From: Roseomonas elaeocarpi | Lineage (GTDB): Bacteria; Pseudomonadota; Alphaproteobacteria; Acetobacterales; Acetobacteraceae | Direction of reading: 5' to 3' | NCBI RefSeq assembly: GCF_042433915.1 | Contig: NZ_JBHLUN010000015.1 | Coordinates: forward strand, 202,873-266,872 | DNA: 64,000 nt | Shown: positions 27,337-36,232 of the stretch, piece after piece | Layout: every line of letters begins with the position of its first letter | Numbering within the stretch: position 1 is the first letter of the stretch | The notes under the pieces: generated by a model | What the model was told of the DNA's origin: nothing | Database searches by the model: none | The model's input: only the letters and a program-made list of their open reading frames with translations | Position numbers and translations under genes: made by a program

Positions 27337-28317
27337 TCAGGCACCCGCCGCGACGGCGGGACGCAAGCGCTGCCGCGAGGCCGCGAGTGCTTCCAGCGCC
27401 CGCTCGCTCACCGGCGGGCAGGCCGACAGCACCGCGGCGTTCTCGGCCGGGATGCCAGGGCAGTGCAGCGCCACGTCGCAGCCGGCGTCGAGCGCCGCCA
27501 CGGCCAGCGAGGCCGGATCGCCGCCATCCTCGTAGAGCGCCCGCATCGCGAGGTCGTCGGTCAGCAGCAGCCCCCGGAAGCCAATCTCACCCCGGATTAC
27601 CCCGTTGATCACGCGCGGCGACAGCGTGGCTGGCCGTTGCTCATCGAGCGCGGCGTAGAGCAGATGCGCCGTCATGCCCCAGAACCCTTGCCCGCCATCC
27701 GCGGCACACAGGGCGCGGAAGGGCGCGAAATCGGCCTCCAGCGCCTCAATGCCGGCGGCGACGCGCGGCAGCGTCAGGTGGCTGTCCGCCAGGGCGCGCC
27801 CGTGTCCCGGCATGTGCTTGAGCACCGGCACGCAGCCCGCCGCCCGCAACCCCGCCGCGGCCCGGGCGCCGAGCCGCGCGACCGTTGCCGGATCATCCCC
27901 GAAGGCACGGTCACCCACGATGTCGTGCGCACCGGGCTGCCGCAGGTCCAGCACTGGGGCGCAGACCACGTCGAAGCCCTCCGCCCGGCAGGTGGCGCCG
28001 AGCGCGCGGTAGTTCCGCTCCACCGCCTCGGGATCGTCCCCGAAGCTGCCGGCGGCCGGAAATGCCGGCCAGTGCGGCGGCCGCAGCCGCGCCACCCGGC
28101 CGCCTTCCTGGTCCACCAGGATCGGCGCGTCCTCGCCCAGCACCTCACGCAGCGAGGCGGTCAGCCGACGCAGCTGCGCCGGATGGTCGATGTTGCGGCC
28201 GAACAGGATGACGCCCAGCGGCGGGCTGCGCCGGAAGAGCTCGCGCTCCTCGGGCGTCAGCTCCGTTCCGGCGATCCCCAGGATGGCGGCCCGCGGCGGC
28301 AGACCCGGACGGCTCAT
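27337..28317 (-). CDS. nagZ: beta-N-acetylhexosaminidase NagZ (GH3)
   Basis: NagZ removes N-acetylglucosamine from anhydromuropeptides during cytoplasmic peptidoglycan recycling. The 326-aa protein shows GVILFGRNIDHPAQLRRL, VDQEGGRVARL, the signature KHMPGHGRALADSHLTLP with catalytic Asp/His, and the nucleophile region LLTDDLAMRAL. The ATG at 28317 overlaps the stop of the SPOR gene as ATGA. The frame is open upstream but only as a shadow. It is next to the peptidoglycan-binding SPOR protein in the same transcript. Confidence 0.96.
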   Translation of the reverse strand: MSRPGLPPRAAILGIAGTELTPEERELFRRSPPLGVILFGRNIDHPAQLRRLTASLREVLGEDAPILVDQEGGRVARLRPPHWPAFPAAGSFGDDPEAVERNYRALGATCRAEGFDVVCAPVLDLRQPGAHDIVGDRAFGDDPATVARLGARAAAGLRAAGCVPVLKHMPGHGRALADSHLTLPRVAAGIEALEADFAPFRALCAADGGQGFWGMTAHLLYAALDEQRPATLSPRVINGVIRGEIGFRGLLLTDDLAMRALYEDGGDPASLAVAALDAGCDVALHCPGIPAENAAVLSACPPVSERALEALAASRQRLRPAVAAGA

Positions 28318-29156
28318 CCGCCGATGGCCGCGCAGGCGGGCGCGCCCTTGGTCTTGGCGGCCTCGCAGAAGGCGCGCGCCGCGTCGTGATCCCGGAAGCC
28401 GCCGGTGCGCAGCCGCCACATGGTGGGCTGCCCTTCCCGCTCGAAGCGGATCACCTGCGGACGGCGATCGGCCAGGAGGTCGCCGAGGCGGCCCTTCAGC
28501 CGCGCCCACTCGGCGCGCGCCGCTTCCTCGCTGCCCAGGGCGCCGAGCTGCACCACGGCACTGCCCTCGGCCGCGCGCGAGGCGGGTTCGGGCGGGCGGG
28601 CGGCGGCCGCAGTGGGGCGGGGTGCCTCGGCGGGCGGCGGGGCGCTGACGGCCGGAGCCGCCTCACGCGGCGCGGCGGGCGCCGTTCCGGGCTGGGGCGC
28701 TGCGGCGGGCGCCTCGGGCGACGGCTGCGCCGGCGGGCTCTGCGGCGGCTGTGGCTGCATCTGGGCTTGCGCCTGTGCCGCCTGGCGTGCCGCCACCGTG
28801 GCCTGGCGCAAACCGTTCAGGTCAGGGCGCTCGAACTCCGGCGCCACCTGCGGTTGCGCGGGCGCCGCCGGGGTGGTCCCGCGCCTCTGCGGCTGGTTCT
28901 GGGTTTCGAAGATGCGCTCGCCCTGGTTGGCGACGCGCAGTCCCCCCGGGTCCTCCGGCTTGACGCGCAGCGGCCGCGTGTCGGCCTCGACCGTGGGCAC
29001 GCCGCTGCTCACGGCGCGCGTCAGCCCCCAGACCGCCAGGGCACCCACGCCCATGGCCCCAAGGATGGCCGCCGCCACCACCGTCATACGCCACGGGAAC
29101 CCGCCCCCCGAGGACGGACGCTGAACGCGATAGGAAGGCGCCGAAAGCTCGCTCAC
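28314..29156 (-). CDS. SPOR-domain membrane protein
   Basis: The 280-aa protein has a short cytoplasmic N-terminus, one membrane helix (TVVAAAILGAMGVGALAVWG, about residues 25-47), a long Ala/Pro/Gln-rich periplasmic linker (about 80-200) and a C-terminal SPOR domain (about 200-280: AVVQLGALGSEEAARAEWAR, MWRLRTGGF). SPOR domains bind denuded glycan strands at the division septum. It overlaps argS upstream and nagZ downstream by 4 bases each. This argS-SPOR-nagZ order is conserved in alphaproteobacteria. Confidence 0.92.
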   Translation of the reverse strand: MSELSAPSYRVQRPSSGGGFPWRMTVVAAAILGAMGVGALAVWGLTRAVSSGVPTVEADTRPLRVKPEDPGGLRVANQGERIFETQNQPQRRGTTPAAPAQPQVAPEFERPDLNGLRQATVAARQAAQAQAQMQPQPPQSPPAQPSPEAPAAAPQPGTAPAAPREAAPAVSAPPPAEAPRPTAAAARPPEPASRAAEGSAVVQLGALGSEEAARAEWARLKGRLGDLLADRRPQVIRFEREGQPTMWRLRTGGFRDHDAARAFCEAAKTKGAPACAAIGG

Positions 29157-30919
29157 CGCATCTCCTCGACTGGCGTCACCCCCATGACGCGCAGGCCCGA
29201 ACGGATCACCGTGGCCGTCGCGGCCACGAGGGCGAGCCTCGCGGCGGTGGCGGCCGGGTCATCCTCCCGGATGAAGCGCAGAGTCGTGTCATCGCGACCC
29301 CGGTTCCACAATAGGTGAAAGTCGGCCGCCAAGTCACCCAGGTAGAACGCGATCCGGTGCGGCTCGCGCGCCTGGGCGGCCTGCTCCACCGTGCGCGGCC
29401 AGCTCATGATGCGCCGGATCAGCCCAAGCTCCGCCGGGTCGCGCAGGGCATCGAGCGCGGTGGCCGCCAGCGTCTCCACCCCCGGCTCGCCGGCGGCGCG
29501 CAGCACCGAGCGGCAGCGGGCATGGGCGTACTGGACGTAGAAGACCGGGTTGTCGCGCGACTGCTCGACCACCTTGTCCAGGTCGAATTCCATCTGCGCG
29601 TCGGCCTTGCGCGTCAGCATGGTGAAGCGCACCGCGTCGCGCCCGACCTCGTCGAGCAGGTCGCGCAGCGTCACGAAGGTGCCGGCGCGCTTGCTCATGC
29701 GCACCGGCTCGCCGTTCTTCATCACCTTGACGATCTGGCACAGCACCACGTCCAGCGGCACGGCGCTGTCCGACAGCGCCGCGGTGGCCGCCTTCATGCG
29801 CGACACGTAGCCGCCGTGGTCGGCGCCCCAGACCTGTACCAGCTCGACATGGCCGCGCGCGATCTTGTCGGCGTGGTTGCCGATGTCGTTGGCGAAGTAG
29901 GTGTTGGAGCCGTCCGACTTGCGCAGCGGCCGGTCCACGTCGTCGCCGAACTGGGTGGAGCGGAACAGCGTCTGCGGCCGCGGCTCCCAATCGTCCGGCG
30001 TCTTGCCCTTGGGCGGCTCCAGCACGCCTTCATAGACCAGCCCCTTGGCGGCAAGGTCGGCGATCGCGCGGTCCGCCACGCCCGCCTGCACCAGCGCCGC
30101 CTCGCTCACGAACACGTCCTGCTCGACGCCGAGCAGCGCCAGGTCCTCGCGGATCGCGGCCATCATGCTCTCGATGGTGACGCGGCGCACCTCGGCCAGC
30201 CACAGCGCCGGGTCGGCCGGCAGCGCTCCCGGTGCCAGCGCGTCGCCGTGCGCCGCCTTGATCGCCTCGCCCACCGGGATCAGGTACTCGCCCCGGTACT
30301 GGAGGCCGCCGGGCACCAGCGCCTCGAACTCCTCATCCGAAAGCTTGGTGCCCAGCGCCTGCAGGTAGCGCCAGTAGGCCGCCCAGGCGAGCGCCTGCAC
30401 CTGCGCGCCCGCGTCGTTGACGTAGTATTCCTTGGTGACGTTGTAGCCGCTCTTGAGCAGGAGGTTCGCCAGCGCGTCGCCTACCACGGCACCCCGGCAA
30501 TGGCCCACATGCATCGGCCCGGTGGGGTTGGCGGAGACGTATTCCACGTCGATCTTGCGCTTGCCGCCCAGCGTGCTGTCGCCGTAGCCCTCGCCAGCGG
30601 CCAGCACCGCCGGCACCTGGGCGCGGATCACCGCCTCGGGCAGGCGGATGTTCACGAAGCCGGGGCCGGCCGGTGTCGCCTCCGCCACCAGCTCCGAAGC
30701 CGCGAGGCGCCCCGCCAGCTCGGCCGCCAGCTTCGGCGGCGGCATCTTGGCGAGCTTGGCCACCACCAGCGCCGCGTTGGTCGCCATGTCGCCGTGCGAG
30801 GGGTCGCGCGGCGGCTCCACCAGGACGCGGGCGAAGCTGTCCGCCGGCAGCTCCGGCAGGATCTGCTGGAGCTGCGACACCACCTCGGCGCGCAGAAGCT
30901 GGAAGATATCCTGGGACAT
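29153..30919 (-). CDS. argS: arginyl-tRNA synthetase
   Basis: This class I synthetase charges tRNA-Arg. The 588-aa protein has the N-terminal Add-1 domain (PPRDPSHGDMATNAALV), the HIGH-type ATP motif ANPTGPMHVGHCRGAVVGDA, the KMSKS-like loop VRMSKRAGTFVTLRDLL, and a C-terminal helical anticodon domain (NPVFYVQYAHARCRSVL). The start MSQDIFQLLRAEV at 30919 is family-like; the frame upstream is a dgt shadow. It lies 11 bp after dgt and overlaps the SPOR gene by 4 bases. Confidence 0.97.
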   Translation of the reverse strand: MSQDIFQLLRAEVVSQLQQILPELPADSFARVLVEPPRDPSHGDMATNAALVVAKLAKMPPPKLAAELAGRLAASELVAEATPAGPGFVNIRLPEAVIRAQVPAVLAAGEGYGDSTLGGKRKIDVEYVSANPTGPMHVGHCRGAVVGDALANLLLKSGYNVTKEYYVNDAGAQVQALAWAAYWRYLQALGTKLSDEEFEALVPGGLQYRGEYLIPVGEAIKAAHGDALAPGALPADPALWLAEVRRVTIESMMAAIREDLALLGVEQDVFVSEAALVQAGVADRAIADLAAKGLVYEGVLEPPKGKTPDDWEPRPQTLFRSTQFGDDVDRPLRKSDGSNTYFANDIGNHADKIARGHVELVQVWGADHGGYVSRMKAATAALSDSAVPLDVVLCQIVKVMKNGEPVRMSKRAGTFVTLRDLLDEVGRDAVRFTMLTRKADAQMEFDLDKVVEQSRDNPVFYVQYAHARCRSVLRAAGEPGVETLAATALDALRDPAELGLIRRIMSWPRTVEQAAQAREPHRIAFYLGDLAADFHLLWNRGRDDTTLRFIREDDPAATAARLALVAATATVIRSGLRVMGVTPVEEMR

Positions 30920-30930
30920 TTGAAGTTTCT

Positions 30931-32259
30931 CTAGCCGGGAATGTTCGGGTCGGTCAGGCGACGATGCTCTTCGAGCGCGAAGCGGTCGGTCATGCCGGCG
31001 ATGTAGTCGCAAACCACCGCCGCGGTGGCGGCACTGCCCGGCACCCCGGCACGGGCGCGCCATTCGGGCGGCAGCATGTCCGGACCACCGTGCAGCAGGG
31101 CGAACACCACCTGCAAGGCGCGCTTGGTCTTGCCCGCGGTGCGGTTGACGCGCCAGTGGCGGTACATGCGCTCCCGCAGGAAGCTTCGCGTTTCCTCGTT
31201 CAGCGCGGTCATGCGGGCGGAAAACACCACCACCGGGCCGCCGGCATTGCGGATGTCGTCGGCGCTTCGCGGCTTGAGGATGTCGAGCCGGCGGCGGGCC
31301 TCGGCCACCACGTCGATCACCATGGCGTTGATCACGCGGCGGATCGTTTCCGCCGCCAGCCGCCCCCGCGACACGTCGGCCGGCGCCTCCGCCCGCGCCG
31401 CCGCCAGCGCCTCGCCGATCAGCGGCAGCTGCGCCACCTCGTCGAGCGTGAAGACCCCGGCGCGCAGCCCGTCGTCGAGGTCGTGGTTGTTGTAGGCGAT
31501 GTCGTCCGCGATCGCCGCCGCCTGCGCCTCGGCGCTGGCATGGGTCGTGAGGTCCAGCGGATGCATCGCGTCGTACTCGGCGATAAAAGCGGCGGGCTTG
31601 CGCAGCGGCCCGTTGTGCTTGGCCAGGCCTTCCAGGGTTTCCCAGGTCAGGTTCAGCCCGTCGAAGCGGCTGTAGCGGTGCTCCAGCGTGGTGACGGCCT
31701 TCAGGCTCTGGGCATTGTGGTCGAAGCCGCCCCAGGGGCGCATCAGCCCGCTCAGCGCTTCCTCGCCCGCATGGCCGAAGGGCGGGTGGCCCAGGTCGTG
31801 CGCCAGCGCCAGCGCTTCCGCCAGGTCCTCGTCCAGGCGCAGCTGCCGGGCGATGGAACGCGCGATCTGCGCCACCTCGATCGAGTGCGTCAGCCGTGTC
31901 CGGAAGGCATCGCCCTCGTGATAGATGAAGACCTGCGTCTTGTACTGCAGCCGTCGGAAGGCGGTGGAATGGATGATCCGGTCGCGGTCGCGCTGATAGG
32001 GCGAGCGCGCGCCGCCATCGCCTTCCGGGTGGAGCCGCCCGCGCGAGCGCGCCGGATCGACCGCCCAGGGGGCCAGGCCGGAGGCCGGCGCGGCGGCCGG
32101 CACGCCGCCCGCCCCCTCCTGACGCCCGGCGGTTAGGCCCGCCTCGGCCGCGTCTCGATGTTCGGGGTTGGGCCCGGCTGGCTGGTCCTGCACGGTGTCT
32201 GCTCGCGTCGGGCTTGGGAAAGGGGTTGGGCCGTAGCATCGGCGCCGCGCGGCCGGCAA
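30931..32259 (-). CDS. dgt: deoxyguanosinetriphosphate triphosphohydrolase-like protein
   Basis: This HD-domain dNTP triphosphohydrolase (dGTPase-like) releases tripolyphosphate from dNTPs. Seen: SPYQRDRDRIIHSTAFRRLQ, the HD ligands TRLTHSIEVAQIAR and ALAHDLGHPPFGHAGEEAL, ADDIAYNNHDLDDGL, and the C-terminal DRFALEEHRRL. The 442-aa length uses the first ATG at 32259; a GTG at 32193 gives a more typical N-terminus and is a good alternative. It heads the long minus-strand block and is divergent from erpA, 123 bp apart. Confidence 0.94.
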   Translation of the reverse strand: MPAARRRCYGPTPFPSPTRADTVQDQPAGPNPEHRDAAEAGLTAGRQEGAGGVPAAAPASGLAPWAVDPARSRGRLHPEGDGGARSPYQRDRDRIIHSTAFRRLQYKTQVFIYHEGDAFRTRLTHSIEVAQIARSIARQLRLDEDLAEALALAHDLGHPPFGHAGEEALSGLMRPWGGFDHNAQSLKAVTTLEHRYSRFDGLNLTWETLEGLAKHNGPLRKPAAFIAEYDAMHPLDLTTHASAEAQAAAIADDIAYNNHDLDDGLRAGVFTLDEVAQLPLIGEALAAARAEAPADVSRGRLAAETIRRVINAMVIDVVAEARRRLDILKPRSADDIRNAGGPVVVFSARMTALNEETRSFLRERMYRHWRVNRTAGKTKRALQVVFALLHGGPDMLPPEWRARAGVPGSAATAAVVCDYIAGMTDRFALEEHRRLTDPNIPG

Positions 32260-32382
32260 GTGCGCTCTGGTCAGGCCATGTTCCCGGCGCGGCCCAGCAC
32301 CGGCTGCGCCGGGTTCCGCGGCCTTGGTGGAAAACGGTGGCGGAAATCGCTATCTGCGAGGTTGATCGGAGTGCCAGACACC

Positions 32383-32748
32383 ATGCCGGACGGTAGCCAG
32401 ACCCCCACCCTCCCCGCCTTCCGCGCCACGCCGCGGGCGCAGCGCGAGATCGCGTCCATCGCCCGGCGCGAGAACCGCCCCGGTGCCGGCCTGCGCCTGT
32501 CGGTGGAGGCCGGCGGCTGCTCCGGCATGCAGTACCGCTTCGAGCTGGCCGATGCCCCCGAGGCCGAGGACACCGTGATCGCCGCCGGGGAAGACGGCGC
32601 ACCGGTCTTCATCGACCCGGTTTCGCTGGAGTTCCTGGGCGGCGCCGAGCTGGACTGGACCGACGCGCTGATCGGCGCCCACTTCGCGGTGCGCAATCCG
32701 CAGGCCGTGTCGGGCTGCGGCTGCGGCGTCTCCTTCTCGGTCGGTTAA
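32383..32748 (+). CDS. erpA: A-type iron-sulfur carrier (ErpA/IscA family)
   Basis: A-type carriers deliver Fe-S clusters to apo-proteins. The 121-aa protein has the invariant three cysteines: AGGCSGMQY and the C-terminal GCGCGVSF. The domain body is LRLSVEAGGC, FIDPVSLEFLGGAELDW and FAVRNPQAV. The ATG at 32383 is used; a GTG at 32371 is possible. It is divergent from dgt, the arrangement seen across alphaproteobacteria, and xth follows 15 bp downstream. Whether it is ErpA or IscA by function cannot be settled from sequence. Confidence 0.93.
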   Translation: MPDGSQTPTLPAFRATPRAQREIASIARRENRPGAGLRLSVEAGGCSGMQYRFELADAPEAEDTVIAAGEDGAPVFIDPVSLEFLGGAELDWTDALIGAHFAVRNPQAVSGCGCGVSFSVG

Positions 32749-32763
32749 GCGGCGCCCAGACCC

Positions 32764-33549
32764 TTGCGTCTCTGCACCTTCAACGTGAACTCGGCGCGCA
32801 AGCGCGCGCCGCATCTCGCCCGGCTGCTCCGGCGGCACGAACCCGACCTCGTCTTCCTCCAGGAACTCAAGTGCCGCACCGAGGAGTTCCCGGCGGCCGA
32901 GTTCGAGGCCATGGGCTACCGCGTCCGCGCCGTCGGCCAGCCCGGCGGGCGCAACGGAGTCGCGGTGCTGGGCCGCATCGACTTCGAGGTGGTGGGCGAG
33001 GAACTGCCCGAACTGCCGGAGCCGCCCGAGGCCGCCGACGACCATGCCCGCTTCATCGAGATCCGCGCGGCCGGGCTGAACGCGGTCGGCATCTACCTGC
33101 CCAACGGCAATTCCGGCGGTGCCGCCGGCTACCGCTACAAGCTGCGCTGGATGGAGCGCCTGCGCGCCGTGGCGGCGGAACGCCTCGACAGCTTCACGCC
33201 GCTGGCGATCCTGGGCGACTTCAACGTTTGCCCGACCGACGAGGACTTCGCGCCCGGCGGCATGTCGCCCACCGACGCGCTGGTGCGCCCCGAGAGCCGC
33301 GCCGCCTTCCGGGGGCTGACCAATCTCGGGCTGACGGATGCCATGCGCGCCCTGCACCCGCGCGAGCGCCTCTACACCTACTGGGACTACGGCCCGGCCT
33401 TCGAGCAGAACCGCGGGCTCCGCATCGACCATGCCCTGCTCTCGGCTGAGCTGGCGGAGCGGCTGACCGCCTGCCACGTCGATCAGGAAGCCAGGTCGGA
33501 GGAAAGCCCCTCGGACCACGCGCCGGTGCTGTTCGACCTGCGGGACTGA
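32764..33549 (+). CDS. xth: exodeoxyribonuclease III
   Basis: This is an AP endonuclease / 3'-5' exonuclease of base-excision repair. The 261-aa EEP-fold protein shows FNVNSARKRAPHLARLL, the metal-binding FLQELKC, NGVAVLGR, GDFNVCPTDEDF, and the terminal catalytic set RIDHALLS and SDHAPVLFDL. The TTG start is chosen because the conserved first strand (RLCTFNVNS) begins at residue 2. It probably shares the erpA transcript. Confidence 0.94.
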   Translation: MRLCTFNVNSARKRAPHLARLLRRHEPDLVFLQELKCRTEEFPAAEFEAMGYRVRAVGQPGGRNGVAVLGRIDFEVVGEELPELPEPPEAADDHARFIEIRAAGLNAVGIYLPNGNSGGAAGYRYKLRWMERLRAVAAERLDSFTPLAILGDFNVCPTDEDFAPGGMSPTDALVRPESRAAFRGLTNLGLTDAMRALHPRERLYTYWDYGPAFEQNRGLRIDHALLSAELAERLTACHVDQEARSEESPSDHAPVLFDLRD

Positions 33550-33657
33550 GACACCGCGCCTCGGGTCAGGCATGGCGCCGGGGCAGAGCTTTTTTACCAC
33601 CCAGCGGCGCGAAGCGAGTTCTTCCTCCCCGAGTTAAGACACCGGGGAGGACGCACC

Positions 33658-34455
33658 ATGTCGCTGCTTCACAGCCTGACCTGCCGCCGCTGCTTCAGCG
33701 GCTCGCTGATGGCCACGGCCGTCGCGGCGCCACTCGCCACGCTGTTCGGCACCCGCGGTGCGAAGGCGCAGAACAGGCCGGAAGCGCCGCCACCGGGTGA
33801 CCCGCTCTCGACGCGCAGCCACGTGCTCGACACCGGCGCCGACGCGCTCCAGCGCAAGGCGCCGCTCGACGCGATGAGCGCCTACCTGAACGGCTTCCAC
33901 TTCTACGCCGACGACATGGGGCGGCAGGTGGAGGCCAGCCACTACTGCACGCACCTGACGGAAGACTTCCACCAGTGCGTCATCTTCAGCTCGAACCAGC
34001 CCGACGCGAAGCTGATCGGCATCGAGTACATCGTCAGCGAGAAGGTGTTCCGCTCCCTTCCCGAAGACGAGAAGAAGCTCTGGCACAGCCACGACTACGA
34101 GGTGAGGTCCGGCGAGCTCGTCGCGCCGGGCCTTCCCGACATCGCCGAGCACGCCTTGATGAAGGACCTCGTCACCACCTACGGCAAGACATGGCACACT
34201 TGGCAGATCGACCGCGATCCCGCTTTTCCGATGGGCATTCCGCAGCTGATGATGGGCTTCACCGCCGATGGCCAGATCACCCAGGGGATGCTCGACGACC
34301 GGGATAAGCGCTTCGACCTGTCCTTCATGGCGCAGCGGAAGAACCGCGAGGACATCGCCGCGCCGCAGCCGGTCGCGGGTGCCAATACCTGGCAGTCCGG
34401 CACGGTTCCGCAGCTGAAGCTGGAACAGGTTCCGGTCCGGAACCGCCGGACCTGA
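33658..34455 (+). CDS. exported DUF1264 / oil-body-associated-protein-like protein
   Basis: The 265-aa protein begins with an export signal (RRCFSGSLMATAVAAPLATL, cleavage likely after AKA near residue 37); the paired arginines suggest the Tat route but Sec is possible. The mature part matches the DUF1264/OBAP family closely: YLNGFHFYADDMGRQVEASH, YCTHLTEDFHQCVIF, KLIGIEYIVSEKVF, EKKLWHSHDYEV and YGKTWHTWQID, with many conserved His, Cys and Trp. The family is best known from plant seed oil bodies; bacterial function is not known to me. A strong GGGGAGG ribosome site precedes the ATG. It appears monocistronic. Confidence 0.85.
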   Translation: MSLLHSLTCRRCFSGSLMATAVAAPLATLFGTRGAKAQNRPEAPPPGDPLSTRSHVLDTGADALQRKAPLDAMSAYLNGFHFYADDMGRQVEASHYCTHLTEDFHQCVIFSSNQPDAKLIGIEYIVSEKVFRSLPEDEKKLWHSHDYEVRSGELVAPGLPDIAEHALMKDLVTTYGKTWHTWQIDRDPAFPMGIPQLMMGFTADGQITQGMLDDRDKRFDLSFMAQRKNREDIAAPQPVAGANTWQSGTVPQLKLEQVPVRNRRT

Positions 34456-34597
34456 GGCGCAACGGGGCCCGTCACCCCGCCGGCAACATCATTGCCTGCC
34501 CCGCGGCAAGGCGCTGTGCCACCGCCGGGGCTTCGGAGCCGCAGGCACCGCGTGGCCAGAACGCCAGGCGCTGACGCCCTCCCGGCCGCGGCCCGCC

Positions 34598-35407
34598 TCA
34601 ACCCTCCCGGCGGAAGGTCAGCACCAGCACGTCCCGGTGCCCCGGCTGGGCAGGATCGAGGGGCAGCACCGGGGTCACCCCGTGCCACACCCGGTGGTCG
34701 TCGAGCAGAACACTGTCCAGTGGCTGTTCGAGCGTGAAGCTTTCCTCGCCCGCGCGCCCGTCCACCCGGATGCCCGTCACGCCGCCTTGAACGTTGTGGC
34801 GCCCGATCAGCGTCACCAACACGTAGTCCACGCCGTCGCGGTGCATGCCCTCGGGCGTCGGCTTGCCCTGGGCCTCGCCACGCGCTTCGATGCGGAACTG
34901 GTGCATCTCGATCAGCCATTCCGCGCCGGGCGACAGGTGATCGAACACCGCGCGCGCGGTCCCGAGCAGCGCCCTCAGCGCCTCGCCGCCCGCGACCTCC
35001 TCGGTCACCGGCTCGAACCACCGCTCAAGTCCGCCGTTCAGGGGATTGTGGTGCAAGGTCTGGTAATGCGGCCGGTCCGGCAGCCGCCCGACCTCACCGC
35101 CCGGGGCGGCGTGGAAGGCCGCGTGCCGGCGCAGGCGGTAGCGCCCGCCATCGGCCATGTAGGTGTCGGGGCGCAGATCGTCCCAGCTCCGCGCGAAAGC
35201 CGCCCAGGCCTCGCCCTCCAGTCGACCGGCCGCAGCCTCGCGAAGCGCCGCCGGTTCCACGAAGGCATGGCCCTGCGCGCGGATCGTTTCGACAGCGGCG
35301 GCCAGCGCGGGGTGGCGCGGGCCGGCCGCTTGCCCAGCCGCTTGCCCATCGGGGCCGCCGGCGGGCTCCCGCCCGGATTCCGTGCCGCTCATCGCCTTCG
35401 CGTCCAT
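34598..35407 (-). CDS. 2OG-Fe(II) dioxygenase family protein (PF10014-type)
   Basis: The 269-aa protein resembles the 2OG-Fe oxygenase group that includes bacterial amino-acid hydroxylases such as isoleucine dioxygenase. Seen: YMADGGRYRLRRHAAF, HHNPLNGGLERWFEPV, EMHQFRIEA, the iron-binding HxD in EGMHRDGVDYV, and the distal His in VLLDDHRVWHGVTPV. A basic residue for 2-oxoglutarate lies in the last strand (HRDVLVLTFRREG). The ATG at 35407 is used; about 35 low-complexity Gly/Ala/Gln residues precede the fold. It is 74 bp downstream of pdxJ on the same strand. Substrate is unknown, probably a free amino acid. Confidence 0.82.
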   Translation of the reverse strand: MDAKAMSGTESGREPAGGPDGQAAGQAAGPRHPALAAAVETIRAQGHAFVEPAALREAAAGRLEGEAWAAFARSWDDLRPDTYMADGGRYRLRRHAAFHAAPGGEVGRLPDRPHYQTLHHNPLNGGLERWFEPVTEEVAGGEALRALLGTARAVFDHLSPGAEWLIEMHQFRIEARGEAQGKPTPEGMHRDGVDYVLVTLIGRHNVQGGVTGIRVDGRAGEESFTLEQPLDSVLLDDHRVWHGVTPVLPLDPAQPGHRDVLVLTFRREG

Positions 35408-35481
35408 CGTCCCTGTCCTGGTTGTCCGCCCGCCGGCGACCTGTGCCGCCGGCCCGTCACTCGCACGACCGCGCCGGGCCG

Positions 35482-36225
35482 CTACCCGGCCACAGACTCG
35501 CGCCGCGCCGCCTCGATCACGGCCTTCATCCGCGCCACCACCGGCGCCAGGCCATCGAACACCGCCTGCCCGATCAGGAAGTGGCCGATGTTCAGCTCCA
35601 CGATGTCGAAACAACGCGCAAGCTCCGCCGCCGTATCGTAGTCCAGCCCGTGACCCGCGTGGCATTCCATGCCCAGCGATTGGACCAGCCGCGCCGCCTC
35701 GATCAGACGGCGATGCTCCTCCGCCCGGGCCGCCCCGCTGTGCTCGCAGTAGGTGCCGGTGTGCAGCTCCACCGCTCCGGCACCCAGCCGGGCGGCCGCC
35801 TCGACCTGGCGTGCGTCCGGGTCCAAGAACAGCGACACCCGCGTGCCGACGCCGCGCAGGGCGGACACCACCGGCCGCAGCACCGCTTCCAGCCCCGCCG
35901 CGTCGAGCCCGCCCTCGGTGGTCACCTCGGCACGGCGCTCCGGCACGATGCAGGCGGCATGGGGTCGCGCGTCCACGGCGATACGCGCCATCTCTTCGGT
36001 GGCCGCCATCTCCAAGTTGATCGGCGCGGTCAGCTCGCGCCGCATCGTGGCCAGGTCCGCGTCGCGGATGTGCCGGCGGTCCTCGCGCAGGTGGATGGTG
36101 ATGCTGTCGGCCCCTGCCGCCAGCGCCACGCGCGCCGCCGCCAGCGGATCGGGGTGGGTGCCGCCGCGGGCGTTGCGCAGGGTGGCGACGTGATCGACGT
36201 TCACGCCCAGCCGAATCGGGTTCAT
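35482..36225 (-). CDS. pdxJ: pyridoxine 5'-phosphate synthase
   Basis: PdxJ condenses 3-amino-1-hydroxyacetone 1-phosphate with deoxyxylulose 5-phosphate to PNP, the last ring-forming step of vitamin B6 synthesis. The 247-aa TIM barrel shows LGVNVDHVATLRNARGG, ITIHLREDRRHI, INLEMAATEEM, FLDPDARQVEAA, ELHTGTYCEH, ECHAGHGLDYDT and ELNIGHFLIGQAVF. The start MNPIRLGVN at 36225 is family-like. It is 7 bp after pdxA, so the two enzymes that act in sequence are co-transcribed. Confidence 0.97.
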   Translation of the reverse strand: MNPIRLGVNVDHVATLRNARGGTHPDPLAAARVALAAGADSITIHLREDRRHIRDADLATMRRELTAPINLEMAATEEMARIAVDARPHAACIVPERRAEVTTEGGLDAAGLEAVLRPVVSALRGVGTRVSLFLDPDARQVEAAARLGAGAVELHTGTYCEHSGAARAEEHRRLIEAARLVQSLGMECHAGHGLDYDTAAELARCFDIVELNIGHFLIGQAVFDGLAPVVARMKAVIEAARRESVAG

Positions 36226-36232
36226 GGGGTCT

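Noticed and set aside
30920..32602. Long N-terminal extension of the argS frame
   Set aside because: It runs through dgt on the same strand and carries no ArgS homology; the true start MSQDIFQLL is at 30919.
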